Source: Saprospiraceae bacterium (GTDB lineage Bacteria; Bacteroidota; Bacteroidia; Chitinophagales; Saprospiraceae). Taken from it: a stretch of DNA of 49,590 bases. The notes under the pieces were generated by a model that was given only the letters and a program-made list of their open reading frames with translations, was not told the DNA's origin and made no database searches. Both the position numbers and the translations under genes were made by a program. The stretch covers positions 1-49,590 of the forward strand of contig JALWSS010000150.1 in the NCBI GenBank assembly GCA_026993525.1, written 5' to 3'. Positions 44,201 to 49,590 of the stretch are shown here, piece by piece. Position 1 is the first letter of the stretch. Every line of letters begins with the position of its first letter.

Positions 44201-45582
44201 GGCATCAGCGGGTCGGTTTCCAACAGGCCTTTTTCACCGTCCTGGTCCAGGTCTTCCACACCGTCTTCGATGCCGTCGTTGTCGGTATCGGCATCCAGCG
44301 GGTTGGTGTCCACGCCGGCATCGTAGCTGCCGTCGTTGCCGGTTTCCAGGCTGTCAATGAGGCCGTCGGAATCCGAGTCGCTCAACGGGTCGTAGGGGTC
44401 AACATCAAATTGATCACTGACCCCGTCACCATCGTCGTCGTCGTCATCGGCGTTGACGAGGCCATCGCCATCGAAATCGCATTGCGGCGAAGCCGCTAAG
44501 GGAACACAGGCATCGGTATCATCGGAATCAAAAAGCGGATCCCCTGCCCCCAGGTTGGCGTAAAAACCGTCGCCGTCGGCATCGGTTCCGGTGCAGGCCA
44601 GGGCGTTGACATCCGGATCGCAGGGGTCCAGTGGATCGCTGTCCACACCGGCGTCGTAAACGCCGTCGTTGCCGGTTTCGTCATCATCGCTGATGCCGTC
44701 AAAATCGCTGTCGCTGTCTTTGTTGAAATCATCTATGTCGTCAACGTCGGCCACGCCGTCGCCGTCGTCGTCAAGGTCGGTCATGTTGTTGTCGCCATCG
44801 CCGTCGAAATCACATTCGGCAAAGGTCAGGTTCGGATCGCACTTGTCTGTGGGATCCGTTTCGCCGGCATCCACCTGGCCGTTCTGGTTGGCATCTTCCA
44901 CGCCATCCTCGATGTTGTCACCATCGGAATCAGCGTTGAACGGATCGGTTTCTCCGGCATCAACGATGCCATTGTGGTTGGCGTCCTCCACTTCGTCGAG
45001 GATGCCGTCCAGGTCGGAATCATCACAGGAAAAAGCGTACCCGTAAATTCTTGAATAGAAATAGGAAGGCAAACCGGGAATGCCCACGTCTATCACGCTC
45101 AGGTCATTGCCGGGGTTGGTACCCACGGAGTTCGGCAATACATTGAACGGATCGTCGTCGGCAATGAGGTGCACCTCTCCGTTGCATTCGGAAGTGCGCT
45201 TGAGCTTGAAGAGCATGGTCTCCATGCCGGAGGCGTAGCTGATGCCGTTGTCAACGGACAAGCCCACGGAGATGTAGTCAAACTCCGGATTCTCAATGGG
45301 CGAGTGCACCACTGAGTTAACGGACCAGATGCCTGATACATTGGTAAAATTGGAATACGTAAAGCCCGCCGGCACCACCAGCGTTACCTGTCCGGTACCG
45401 GTAATGGTGCTCGCACTCGGACTGATGCTCGTGTCGGGTTGCACGTAAACGGCGTAAGTCTCTCCGTCGGAGAGCTTGCCCACACGAAGTTCGAGTTGAG
45501 CGAATGAATCCCGGGCACCAATGATCAATACCAGGATCGCGGTGAATGCCAATCTTGCGGTGAAGTGGATGCAGGATTTCAT
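35260..45582 (-). CDS. Giant (3440-residue) acidic secreted protein with a thrombospondin-3-type calcium-repeat array
   Basis: One uninterrupted 10.3-kb frame. Residues 1-28 are a signal peptide (ending DSFAQ). About 30-165 is a beta-domain shared with the next gene. From about 187 to 3165 stretches an array of DxDxDGxxD calcium-loop repeats of the thrombospondin type 3 kind. Two module types alternate: DTDGDGxxDGxEDANxNGxxDxGETDP and a longer one with two cysteines (CDP......CDFDGDG). The last 270 residues form a globular domain (YYVAIRHRNHLGIMT, DTNMDGKAIFQGLNND, ending FFITEQLP) common near the ends of Bacteroidota surface proteins, but no T9SS type A domain is found. Calcium would stiffen the array into a long rod; a role as stalk or adhesin is inferred. 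Confidence 0.9.
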   Translation of the reverse strand: MKSCIHFTARLAFTAILVLIIGARDSFAQLELRVGKLSDGETYAVYVQPDTSISPSASTITGTGQVTLVVPAGFTYSNFTNVSGIWSVNSVVHSPIENPEFDYISVGLSVDNGISYASGMETMLFKLKRTSECNGEVHLIADDDPFNVLPNSVGTNPGNDLSVIDVGIPGLPSYFYSRIYGYAFSCDDSDLDGILDEVEDANHNGIVDAGETDPFNADSDGDNIEDGVEDANQNGQVDAGETDPTDKCDPNLTFAECDFDGDGDNNMTDLDDDGDGVADVDDIDDFNKDSDSDFDGISDDDETGNDGVYDAGVDSDPLDPCDPDVNALACTGTDADGDGFYANLGAGDPLFDSDDTDACVPLAASPQCDFDGDGLVNADDDDDDGDGVSDQFDVDPYDPLSDSDSDGLIDSLETGNDGSYDAGVDTNPLDADTDNDGIEDGVEDLDQDGEKGLLETDPLMPDTDGDGLLDGEEDANQNGQLDTGETDALDPCDPEAIFPSCDFDGDGLINSEDPDDDNDAVDDEFDVKDYDPTSDSDGDGISDDDETGNDGVYDPATDSDPLNACDPIPSVAACFEVDADGDLFYGNYPVTHPKYDPDDNDPCVPNIAAGKCDFDGDGIRNSSDSDDDNDGVADLYDADPYDPNSDSDGDGLADNVETGGDGEYNIGADTNPLNDDTDNDGIKDGTEDANQDGVVDADETNPLIKDTDGDGLDDGVEDANKNGVVDAGESDPLDYCSPDDTLPNCDFDGDGFTNAADNDDDNDGVLDNLDADPFDPDSDSDSDGITDVVETHGDGSYDPGVDTDPLNDDTDSDGIKDGVEDANQNGNFDLGETDPLNSNTDGDLLPDGDEDINHNGVVDSDESDPRDPCSPFSTGILCSSVDNDNDGYYADFPVGDPLYDPNDNDPCVPSVSSPTCDYDGDGIVNQNDLDDDNDGVNDLSDVQDYNPNSDSDGDGISDNVETGGDGQYNAGTDTNPLDSDTDDDGIADGTEDANHNGTVDAGETNPLSTDSDEDGIADGTEDANHNGTVDAGETDPTDKCDPYTNFAECLPTDADSDGYFADYPPTDPAYDSDDANPCVPDFTAGTCDFDGDGVVNQNDFDDDNDGVADADDEDAYDANSDSDDDGYTDNEETGFDGTYDPASDSDPLDPCDPDPNTTACIGTDEDGDGYFSNFSSVDPQFDPDDTDPCVPDHTVGLCDFDGDGTINSVDNDDDNDGVKDINDADAYDPNSDSDADGTADNVETGGDAQYNAGTDTNPLDSDTDNDGILDGVEDANQDGVHDAGETNPLDADSDDDGLSDGAEDANLNGVVDAGESDPLDACDPNSTFSFCDFDGDGITNDVDTDDDGDGVADVDDVDDYNPASDSDGDMIADSTETNNLSDPLNACDPDPSAGNCTPVDNDGDGYATNYPTSDPNYDPDDADSCVPDPSVGTCDSDGDGVPNLQDTDDDNDGVADVDDVDPFDPNSDSDADGIVDDVETGGDGQYDAGTDTDPLNADTDADNLPDGVEDANHNGQQDSAETDPLNPDTDGDGINDGVEDANQNGQVDAGESDPLDLCDPDATQPTCDFDGDFIANNVDTDDDNDGVSDNDDADPYDPNSDTDNDGVADVTETANGSDPLNPCDPDINSGACSATDNDGDGYASNYPSSNPLYDPDDNDACVPDHTSNACDFDGDGIPNGTDPDNDGDGVTDNFDVDNFDPNSDTDGDGITDVVETGGDGAYHAGIDTNPLDDDTDNDGIPDGVEDANQNGQQDAGETNPVDADSDNDGLNDGVEDANQNGQIDAGESDPLDACSPNATFTFCDFDGDGINNDIDPDDDADGVADGPDADPFDPNSDSDNDGISDIDETTNGSDPLNPCSPAPTGPDCNGSVDNDGDGYFGDVVPANPTWDPDDADPCVPSNTVGVCDFDGDGLINDVDPDNDGDGVADGDDEDPFDPQSDSDGDGYSDITETNQGSNPLDACDPIPSTPDCVGSTDNDGDGYFSDSNPLNPTYDPNDNNACIPDATVGVCDFDNDGLVNDDDSDDDGDGVADVDDANAYDPNSDSDQDGISDIDETTNGSDPLDDCDPDATAAHCDFDGDGLINSEDSDDDADGVADADDADVFDPNSDSDQDGLSDIDETTNGSDPLDPCDPVPTQAYCNLVDDDNDGYIANVDPSDPTYDIDDTDPCVPNQTVDACDYDQDGMTNGVDPDDDNDGVADGDDVQPFNPNSDSDGDGLTDLDETTNGSDPLDACSPDATGDDCDFDQDGTINSADPDDDNDGVDDVDDAGQFDPDSDSDGDGLTDLDETTNGSDPLDACSPDATGDDCDFDQDGTINSADPDDDNDGVDDVDDAGQFDPDSDSDGDGVTDIDETTNGSDPLDACDPDATGDDCDFDGDGTINSADPDDDNDGVADVDDAGQFDPNSDTDGDGYTDIDETTNGSDPLNGCDPDTNSPTCGAMDSDGDGYFAGIDSNDPTYDPDDADACVPDNTVGVCDFDNDGLTNADDSDDDGDGVADLDDVDAYDPNSDSDGDGLTDIDETTNGSDPLDACDPDATGDSCDFDQDGVINADDSDDDNDGVADVDDAGQFDPDSDSDGDGLTDIDETTNGSDPLDACDPDATGDSCDFDQDGVINADDSDDDGDGVADIDDAGQFDPNSDSDGDGLTDIDETTNGSDPLDACSPDATGDDCDFDGDGIPNSTDPDDDNDGVDDDNDVDKFDPQSDSDGDGIPDIDESTSGSDPSDPCDPDATGDTCDFDGDGMVNSVDSDDDNDGVADLDDAGQFDPNSDTDGDGVTDIDETTNGSDPLDPCDPDSNSPACGNTDMDGDGYVNNVDPSSPNYDPDDMDPCVPNQTVGVCDFDQDGVINADDSDDDNDGVADLDDVDAYNPDSDSDNDGFSDSVETANGSNPLDQCDPVSTFGNCDFDGDGLANNVDPDDDNDGVDDNFDPNDFNPNTDSDLDGVTDIDETNNGSDPLNPCDPDSQSLACSGVDNDGDGYISNADPADPFYDPDDADSCVPDHTVGACDFDGDGLANSTDDDDDGDGVADADDVDPFNPDSDSDGDGITDDVETGGDGSYDAGIDTNPLDVDTDGDGLQDGIEDSNHNGLVDEGETDPVSTDSDGDSLLDNEEDANLNGTVDAGESDPANPDDDNDGILTIDEDTDGNGSVLNDDTDGDGVPDYMDPDPFVFVNLRAFLQGPFVSDEGMMHDSLRALGYLPDTEPYTDLEPVPGQKPFIHMGGGGETVAQTVFQTTGPNAIVDWVFLELRSKNDPSFRLITRSALLQRDGDIVDIDGMSPVVFRSKVDTYYVAIRHRNHLGIMTAQPVPLTRNRALPTTVDFTATAGTAYGTNAQKSVGNYQVMWGGNPDANKYSVYQGAGVASPDRDYIFFEVFLDPANTNGSFNHIAHGYLQSDTNMDGKAIFQGLNNDVDGMIFFNILFHPDNVNTLINFFITEQLP

Positions 45583-45920
45583 AGTCTTTAAATTCGAGGG
45601 AGGTGGTTAAATGAGAGTTGGAGCTGCCAAATCACTGTTCACGAACACATGGACCCAAAACACAGAAAAGCCAGCAAAGCACTCATCGCTTTGTGACTTC
45701 ATTGCATACCATACTTGTGCCGTCGGAAAACGCAAACCCGTGGCCGGAGCCGGCATTACGGGTTGGGAGCATGATCACTCCCCAGGCATGTGGGTAAATG
45801 TTGGTCATGTTCAGTGAGTCTTTGTTTCTTGAACTTTGGCAAACGCAGGGTTTGCCATCCGCATGTCACCGGGGGGAGATTGGGTAAATAGCCTTGTAAG
45901 AGGGGATGTAAAGAGAGGTT
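45583..45920. other. Promoter-containing gap upstream of the giant gene
   Basis: No gene is supported. A 68-codon plus-strand frame (45611-45817) lacks family features. GGCAAAC / GTTTGCC (about 45838-45855) forms a small hairpin downstream of the cyclotransferase stop. The promoter of the giant operon must lie here, but no consensus box was confirmed. Confidence 0.4.
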
Positions 45921-46355
45921 TCAGTGCTGCTTCGGACAAATACCATACCAAGAGACCTGCTGACGATCGTTGGGCGGCACTTGCGGCAAAGCAGTGTTTT
46001 CTTCCTTGCAAAGATAAGTCCAACAATAAACCGACGAGCCCTGAATAGTCACCGGCACAACTGCTCTTTGGTATTCCGACGGCTCGGCGGGCAGGTCTTC
46101 AATGCCTTCGTAGCGGTCCAGTTCGGGAAGTAAAATGCCGGCATCTGAGATTTTATATAGCTCACCGCAAATTTCTGTTCCGTCCTTTTCGTCATAAACG
46201 GCAGCGGGGTAAGCCCCCAGGTTGTATAGCCTGCCACGCATCAACGCCGGCCCGAGCAGCCTGGCGTGTTTGCGAAGAAAAACAGCCATGGGATGCGCTG
46301 AGCAACTCATGAGCGTGCCGTAAACGAAGAGATATTTCGGAGGGGAATCTTCCAT
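45921..46355 (-). CDS. Gamma-glutamylcyclotransferase-like (GGCT/AIG2) protein
   Basis: A 144-residue protein of the GGCT-like fold. The opening YLFVYGTLMS supplies the substrate-binding YGTL loop, RLYNLGAYPAAV follows at the usual spacing, and the glutamate of ELDRYEG (about residue 84) is the expected general acid/base. Family members release 5-oxoproline from gamma-glutamyl peptides or amines; the actual substrate here is unknown. Cytoplasmic, with no signal peptide. It is transcribed on the minus strand between the tRNA-Lys terminator and the giant operon, 21 bp beyond the terminator T-tract, so it presumably has its own promoter or depends on readthrough. Confidence 0.85.
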   Translation of the reverse strand: MEDSPPKYLFVYGTLMSCSAHPMAVFLRKHARLLGPALMRGRLYNLGAYPAAVYDEKDGTEICGELYKISDAGILLPELDRYEGIEDLPAEPSEYQRAVVPVTIQGSSVYCWTYLCKEENTALPQVPPNDRQQVSWYGICPKQH

Positions 46356-46376
46356 GACAACAAAGATGGAGCAATG

Positions 46377-46411
46377 AAAAAAGGCCCTGACAACATTTCG
46401 CCGTCAGGGCC
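46377..46411 (-). terminator. Intrinsic terminator after tRNA-Lys
   Basis: On the minus strand GGCCCTGAC (46411-46403) pairs perfectly with GTCAGGGCC (46391-46383) over a loop of 11 bases. Six T residues follow (complement of 46382-46377). The stem starts four bases after the tRNA's CCA end. Confidence 0.92.
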
Positions 46412-46414
46412 TGG

Positions 46415-46490
46415 TGGTGATTCCGCTGGGGCTCGAACCCAGGACCCCTTGATTAAAAGTCAAGTGCTCTACCAACTGAGCTACGGAATC
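46415..46490 (-). tRNA. tRNA-Lys (anticodon TTT), CCA encoded
   Basis: On the minus strand the 76-nt sequence starts GATTCCGTAGCTCAGTTGG and ends CGGAATCACCA. The acceptor stem GATTCCG/CGGAATC is perfect, the D-arm is GCTC..GAGC, the anticodon loop is CTTTTAA (anticodon TTT, lysine), and the T-arm contains GGGTTCGAGCCCC. The terminal CCA is encoded in the DNA. Confidence 0.97.
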
Positions 46491-46633
46491 AGCTTTTCAA
46501 AGCGGGTGCAAAGATACAATCCTCCAAACTTTTACAAAGTTGATGCGAATCTTTTTTGGAAAAATTTGGTGGAAGTACATTTTGCAAATACCAAACACCC
46601 CGGATTCGAAGGGGTTGAACTCCACGTGCAGTT

Positions 46634-47674
46634 TTAAGCGTTGTTTTTTACCAATTCGGCTACGGCTTTTATCCATCGGGGATCGTCGTTCAGACCGGGC
46701 ACCAGGTCCACTTTTTCTCCTCCCAGTTTTTCAAACTCCCCGCGGTACTCCACTCCGATCTCGATGATGGTTTCCAGGCAATCAGCCACAAAGGCCGGGC
46801 AAAAGACCAGCAGCTTTTTATCGCCTTTGGCAGCTCGCTCCGCAATGACATCACTGGTGTAAGGCTTTGCCCAGACTTCTTTGCCCAAGCGGGACTGAAA
46901 GCAGGTGGTATAGCTTTCTTTTTTCAACTCCAACTTCTCCACAAGGGCCCGGGTGGTATCGTAGCACTGGGCGGTGTAGCAGTACTGGTTGTTCCGCACC
47001 AGTTTCTGGCAGCACTCTCCGGAGCCGGTGCAGTGCCCGGTGCGGTCGGCTTTGAGCAACTGCCGTTGCGGAAGGCCGTGGTAACTGAACAAAATGTGGT
47101 CGTATTCGCTGAGGTCAAATTGCCCGGCATTGCGGACAAAAACCCCGATCATGGGTGGGTAGTCGTGGTAAGAGCTGATGAAATTCACACGGGGGATGAC
47201 CTGTTCCTTGCTCAAAACCCGCATCACTTCCTGGTGAACGGAGCCGGTGGTAGCGCTGGCGTATTGCGGAAAAAGTGGCAATACAGTGATCTCCCTGATA
47301 CCGGCATCCATGAGCTTGCGCACTGCCGACTCAATGGACGGATTCTGATAGCGCATGGCCAGTTCCACCACATATTCATCACCGAGTTCTGCCTGCACCC
47401 CCTCCGCCAGTCGCTGTCCGTAAACCATCAAAGGCGATCCCGCCTCAGTCCACAGTTCTTTGTAGAGCGTGGTGGAGCTGCCGGTCCTGAACGGCAGGAT
47501 GAGGCCCCGAACCAGCAGGTTGCGGCCCAACCAGGGATAGTCAATCACCCTGGGGTCCAACAGGAATTGTTTCAGGTACCGGTAAACAGCAGATTTGGTG
47601 GGGGCATCGGGTGTTCCCAGATTCACCAGTAGCACTCCTCTTTTTCCCGGAAGGGGATTTGTCATTTCAACCAA
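46634..47674 (-). CDS. hemH: Ferrochelatase
   Basis: A 346-residue ferrochelatase, the last enzyme of protoporphyrin-dependent haem synthesis, inserting Fe2+ into protoporphyrin IX. GVLLVNLGTPDAP opens the fold. The catalytic histidine is H199 in LFSYHGLP. ELWTEAGSPL, PLFPQYASATTGS and CPAFVADCLETIIEIG are further family blocks; the last contains the conserved catalytic-pocket glutamate. A cysteine-rich insert after the histidine (C215, C221, C222, C232, C237) could hold an iron-sulfur cluster or be structural. Cytoplasmic or membrane-associated. It follows the esterase gene by 26 bp on the same strand, so the two may be co-transcribed, though the functions are unrelated. Confidence 0.96.
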   Translation of the reverse strand: MVEMTNPLPGKRGVLLVNLGTPDAPTKSAVYRYLKQFLLDPRVIDYPWLGRNLLVRGLILPFRTGSSTTLYKELWTEAGSPLMVYGQRLAEGVQAELGDEYVVELAMRYQNPSIESAVRKLMDAGIREITVLPLFPQYASATTGSVHQEVMRVLSKEQVIPRVNFISSYHDYPPMIGVFVRNAGQFDLSEYDHILFSYHGLPQRQLLKADRTGHCTGSGECCQKLVRNNQYCYTAQCYDTTRALVEKLELKKESYTTCFQSRLGKEVWAKPYTSDVIAERAAKGDKKLLVFCPAFVADCLETIIEIGVEYRGEFEKLGGEKVDLVPGLNDDPRWIKAVAELVKNNA

Positions 47675-47700
47675 GATTAGTGGTGATGCAGGGTTCAGAT

Positions 47701-49104
47701 TTATTCGATGATAATTTTTTCTTCGGCAACAGGCTTTCTTCCGGAACAGACTTGCAGCACGTACACACCTGCCGGAAGCCCGGAAACATCAATGGTGCAG
47801 TTTTTCAGCTTGCCTTTCATCAGCACTTTTCCGTCGGAATTGCTCAGCCGGAAAGAGGGCTTTTTGACGTTCTGACAATTCTGAACATTCAAAAGGGAAT
47901 CTACCGGATTGGGAAAAACAGCCAGGTCTTCTTTTTCTTCCGGTTCCTCAATTCCAACCGATACATCCTCGAAAAGCCACAGATAGGCGGCGGGGAACTC
48001 CCGGGCCCAATACCATTCGCTGTGCTCGCCGTCGGCGTCAATTTTCAGCCCGATGTTTTCCGACGGAAAGCCAGACTGCAAGAGCACGGACTTCATTTGA
48101 TTCGCATCGTTCGCCACGGAGCCGTTTCCTTCCAGTTGTCCTGCCAGGATGTAAACACGGGTATCTTCGGCAAGCGGGTGCTGGGCGGTGTGGTCGTAAA
48201 TCTCCGGATTGAACCAATAGGCCGGAGAAAAAACGCCCGCTTTGCCGAACACTTCCGGATGCTCCACCATGGCGTAATGCGAGATCAGGCCACCCAGCGA
48301 GCTGCCCATGATTCCGGTGTGGGCTCTGTCCGGCAGGGTCCGGAAATTGCCGTCAATGTAGGGTTTCAGGGTTTCGACGATAAAATCCACGTAAGCCTCC
48401 CCTTCCCCACCGGCCTGGTAGGTATCGTTGTACCAGGGTGAGTATTCGTCAATGCGGAGGTTGGCCCCGTTGTCAATGGCCACCACGATGCAACCCTCAT
48501 CGCCATCCAGGAAGAGGTCGTTCAGGCTTTCGTCCACTTCCCACTCTCCGGCAAAGCTGGTTGATTCGTCAAAAACGTTCTGACCGTCGTGCATGTAAAG
48601 CACCCGGTAGTGCTGTTCGGGATTGTCTTCGTAATCAGGTGGCAGGTAGATCCACACCCTGCGGTAGCGATCCAGTTGTGGCAGGTAGAAATTTTCATCC
48701 AACACGCTGACGTTGCCGGCAGCCGTGCTGTTGCTGCCGCCCAGGTCTTCCCAGCTGAGTATTTCCAGTTCCAGCAATTCCGGAGCACCACTGTAGTTAT
48801 GGGTGCGGTCGGGCAGAAAACCGCCGTTGGCGTTGCCCTCGACGGTTTGCCAACTGCCCCGGGTGAATTTGAACTCGAGCAGCCCAGGGTCCGGCTCGAT
48901 GGTGATTTGCCAGGTGCCATCGGCGTTTTCGCTCAGCTTGTAGTCCTCCGCTCCGGGGTCCCAACCCTGAAAACTTCCGGCAACGTAAATGGCATCACCA
49001 GCAGGGGTGTTGGCAGGCAACGAGACGACCTTCAAAGTCAACTGCCCAAAAAACAAGGTGCTGGAGGCGAAAAGGAGTAACAGCGAGAGAAAGTGTTTTT
49101 TCAT
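47701..49104 (-). CDS. Secreted esterase (PF00756-type) with starch-binding-like and T9SS sorting domains
   Basis: A 467-residue exported hydrolase. A signal peptide (1-20) precedes a CBM20/48-like beta-sandwich (22-115; YVAGSFQGWDPG and WQITIEP are typical). Residues about 130-385 are a putative-esterase alpha/beta hydrolase of the enterochelin-esterase/feruloyl-esterase group: RVWIYLPPDYED, VLYMHDGQNVFD, nucleophile S269 in GSSLGG, and H361 in DGEHSEWYW. The last 75 residues (FPNPVDSLLNVQN onward) are a T9SS type A sorting domain, placing it at the surface or outside. The carbohydrate-binding-like module hints at a polysaccharide ester substrate, which is inference. The gene is upstream of hemH and downstream of a repeat-filled gap. 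Confidence 0.92.
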   Translation of the reverse strand: MKKHFLSLLLLFASSTLFFGQLTLKVVSLPANTPAGDAIYVAGSFQGWDPGAEDYKLSENADGTWQITIEPDPGLLEFKFTRGSWQTVEGNANGGFLPDRTHNYSGAPELLELEILSWEDLGGSNSTAAGNVSVLDENFYLPQLDRYRRVWIYLPPDYEDNPEQHYRVLYMHDGQNVFDESTSFAGEWEVDESLNDLFLDGDEGCIVVAIDNGANLRIDEYSPWYNDTYQAGGEGEAYVDFIVETLKPYIDGNFRTLPDRAHTGIMGSSLGGLISHYAMVEHPEVFGKAGVFSPAYWFNPEIYDHTAQHPLAEDTRVYILAGQLEGNGSVANDANQMKSVLLQSGFPSENIGLKIDADGEHSEWYWAREFPAAYLWLFEDVSVGIEEPEEKEDLAVFPNPVDSLLNVQNCQNVKKPSFRLSNSDGKVLMKGKLKNCTIDVSGLPAGVYVLQVCSGRKPVAEEKIIIE

Positions 49105-49110
49105 GATGAG

Positions 49111-49275
49111 GTTTTTGAGGGTTTTTGAGGGTTTTTACAGCTGACAGCACTTTGGGTGCTGTCAGCTGTTTAGGTTTTTGAGAGGTTTTTGAGTCCCGAG
49201 CTTGCCTCGGGATTGCGAGGTTTTTTGGAAGGTTTTTGAGTCCCGAGCTTGTCTCGGGATTGAGAGGTTTTTTGA
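49111..49275. repeat. T-rich decamers with CCCGAGCTT..TCGGG palindromes and a 14-bp stem hairpin
   Basis: GGTTTTTGAG decamers alternate with two TCCCGAGCTTG(C/T)CTCGGGATTG palindromic units (about 49193-49213 and 49241-49261). This is the same architecture as 5343-5400. Embedded at 49137-49169 is a perfect hairpin, ACAGCTGACAGCAC / GTGCTGTCAGCTGT, with a 5-base loop. No T-tract follows on the minus strand, so its use as an aroC terminator is uncertain. Confidence 0.85.
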
Positions 49276-49305
49276 ACAGTCTCAGGTTTTTCAATTCCTC
49301 AAAAT

Positions 49306-49363
49306 CAAGGTAATCAATCAATCACCATAATCAGAGTAACCAATCAATCACCACAATCAAGGT
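49306..49363. repeat. 26-bp imperfect tandem repeat at the 3' end of aroC
   Basis: On the minus strand TTGATTGTGGTGATTGATTG is followed 26 bases later by CTGATTATGGTGATTGATTG, and then a third partial copy starts. The first copy encodes the final residues and the stop codon of AroC. Confidence 0.75.
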
Positions 49364-49590
49364 TCGATGTCCGGTGCCTCAGCAGGTGGTCAGCGAGGAC
49401 GAGGGCGGTCATGGCCTCAACGATGGGGACGGCCCGGGGCAATACGCAGGGGTCGTGTCGGCCTTTGCCTTCAATTTTCACGGGCTTGCCGTCTTCGTCA
49501 ATGGAATCCTGTTGCTGAACGATGGTGGCAACGGGCTTGAAAGCTGCCCGGAAATAAATGTCCATGCCGTGGGAAATGCCGCCCTGCACT
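49344..49590 (-). CDS. aroC: Chorismate synthase, C-terminal fragment (window edge)
   Basis: About 81 C-terminal residues are present; the rest lies beyond the right edge. The segment [20 protein letters not shown] is the conserved C-terminal signature of chorismate synthase, preceded by [17 protein letters not shown], matching the FMN/substrate-site region. The enzyme forms chorismate from 5-enolpyruvylshikimate-3-phosphate with reduced FMN. The last residues (RTSNLDCGD) are encoded by a 26-bp tandem repeat and are probably dispensable. Confidence 0.95.
   Translation of the reverse strand, partial: VQGGISHGMDIYFRAAFKPVATIVQQQDSIDEDGKPVKIEGKGRHDPCVLPRAVPIVEAMTALVLADHLLRHRTSNLDCGD

Noticed and set aside
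43021-44499. Long plus-strand frames across the giant gene (also 36322-37188 and 41740-42966)
   Set aside because: GAC/GAT-rich coding DNA reads as GTC/ATC on the other strand, giving artificial valine/isoleucine-rich frames.
45611-45817. A 68-codon plus-strand ORF upstream of the giant gene
   Set aside because: It lies in the expected promoter region and has no recognisable domain or conserved start.

Overview
The window comes from a Bacteroidota chromosome, most likely a Saprospiria-type organism (inference from gene content; no rRNA is present). The support is: five proteins that end in, or carry, type IX secretion (T9SS) type A sorting domains; a PorG-like T9SS protein; a carboxypeptidase-regulatory-domain TonB receptor; a LytS-type propeller sensor kinase; a DUF3822-rsmD pair; and HYR, cohesin-like, dockerin-like and thrombospondin-3-type repeat proteins typical of that group.

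Layout. 1-5.4 kb: the end of an IS3-family element, a MntA/HepT toxin-antitoxin pair, tsaD (minus), a bactofilin, and a short plus-strand run of a membrane-anchored hypothetical, a DUF3822 protein and rsmD. 5.7-12.3 kb (minus): a CotH-type T9SS cargo, a TonB-dependent receptor, a small anchored protein and a PorG-like outer-membrane protein. 12.7-21 kb (minus): two long paralogous HYR/dockerin/cohesin T9SS cargo proteins. 21.6-25.1 kb: a D-threonine-aldolase/D-serine-dehydratase-like PLP enzyme and a complete IS4/IS701-like insertion sequence inside repeat DNA. 25.7-30.4 kb: a LamG remnant, a cytochrome c lipoprotein-like gene, a small GRAM-like protein and a large sensor kinase. 30.7-33.9 kb (minus): a YhcG-type nuclease, then an AAA ATPase/TOPRIM-like (DUF4276) pair in which both genes are broken. 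34.3-45.6 kb (minus): a small T9SS cargo and a 3440-residue acidic protein that share an N-terminal domain. 45.9-49.6 kb (minus): a gamma-glutamylcyclotransferase-like protein, tRNA-Lys, ferrochelatase, a T9SS-exported esterase and the 3' end of aroC.

The most unusual content is between the genes. The intergenic DNA is packed with several dispersed repeat families: heptamer arrays (GGGATGA and GGGAGTA types) arranged around a CTAG-centred palindrome, octamers and decamers, CCCGA-type and CAGACGGG-type palindromes, a 12.3 kb array of micro-hairpins whose outer stem bases co-vary, and a non-autonomous transposon-like element of about 200 bp. This element occurs twice, with conserved asymmetric ends and 6-7 bp target duplications. 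One copy has split the TOPRIM-like gene; removing it and one target copy restores the reading frame.

Working together: most minus-strand genes encode envelope or secreted proteins that would depend on the T9SS (only PorG is visible here). The giant protein and its short neighbour look like one transcription unit ending at a clear terminator. The defence-like genes (MntA/HepT, YhcG, ATPase/TOPRIM) sit next to mobile DNA, and the ATPase/TOPRIM pair shows three separate lesions.
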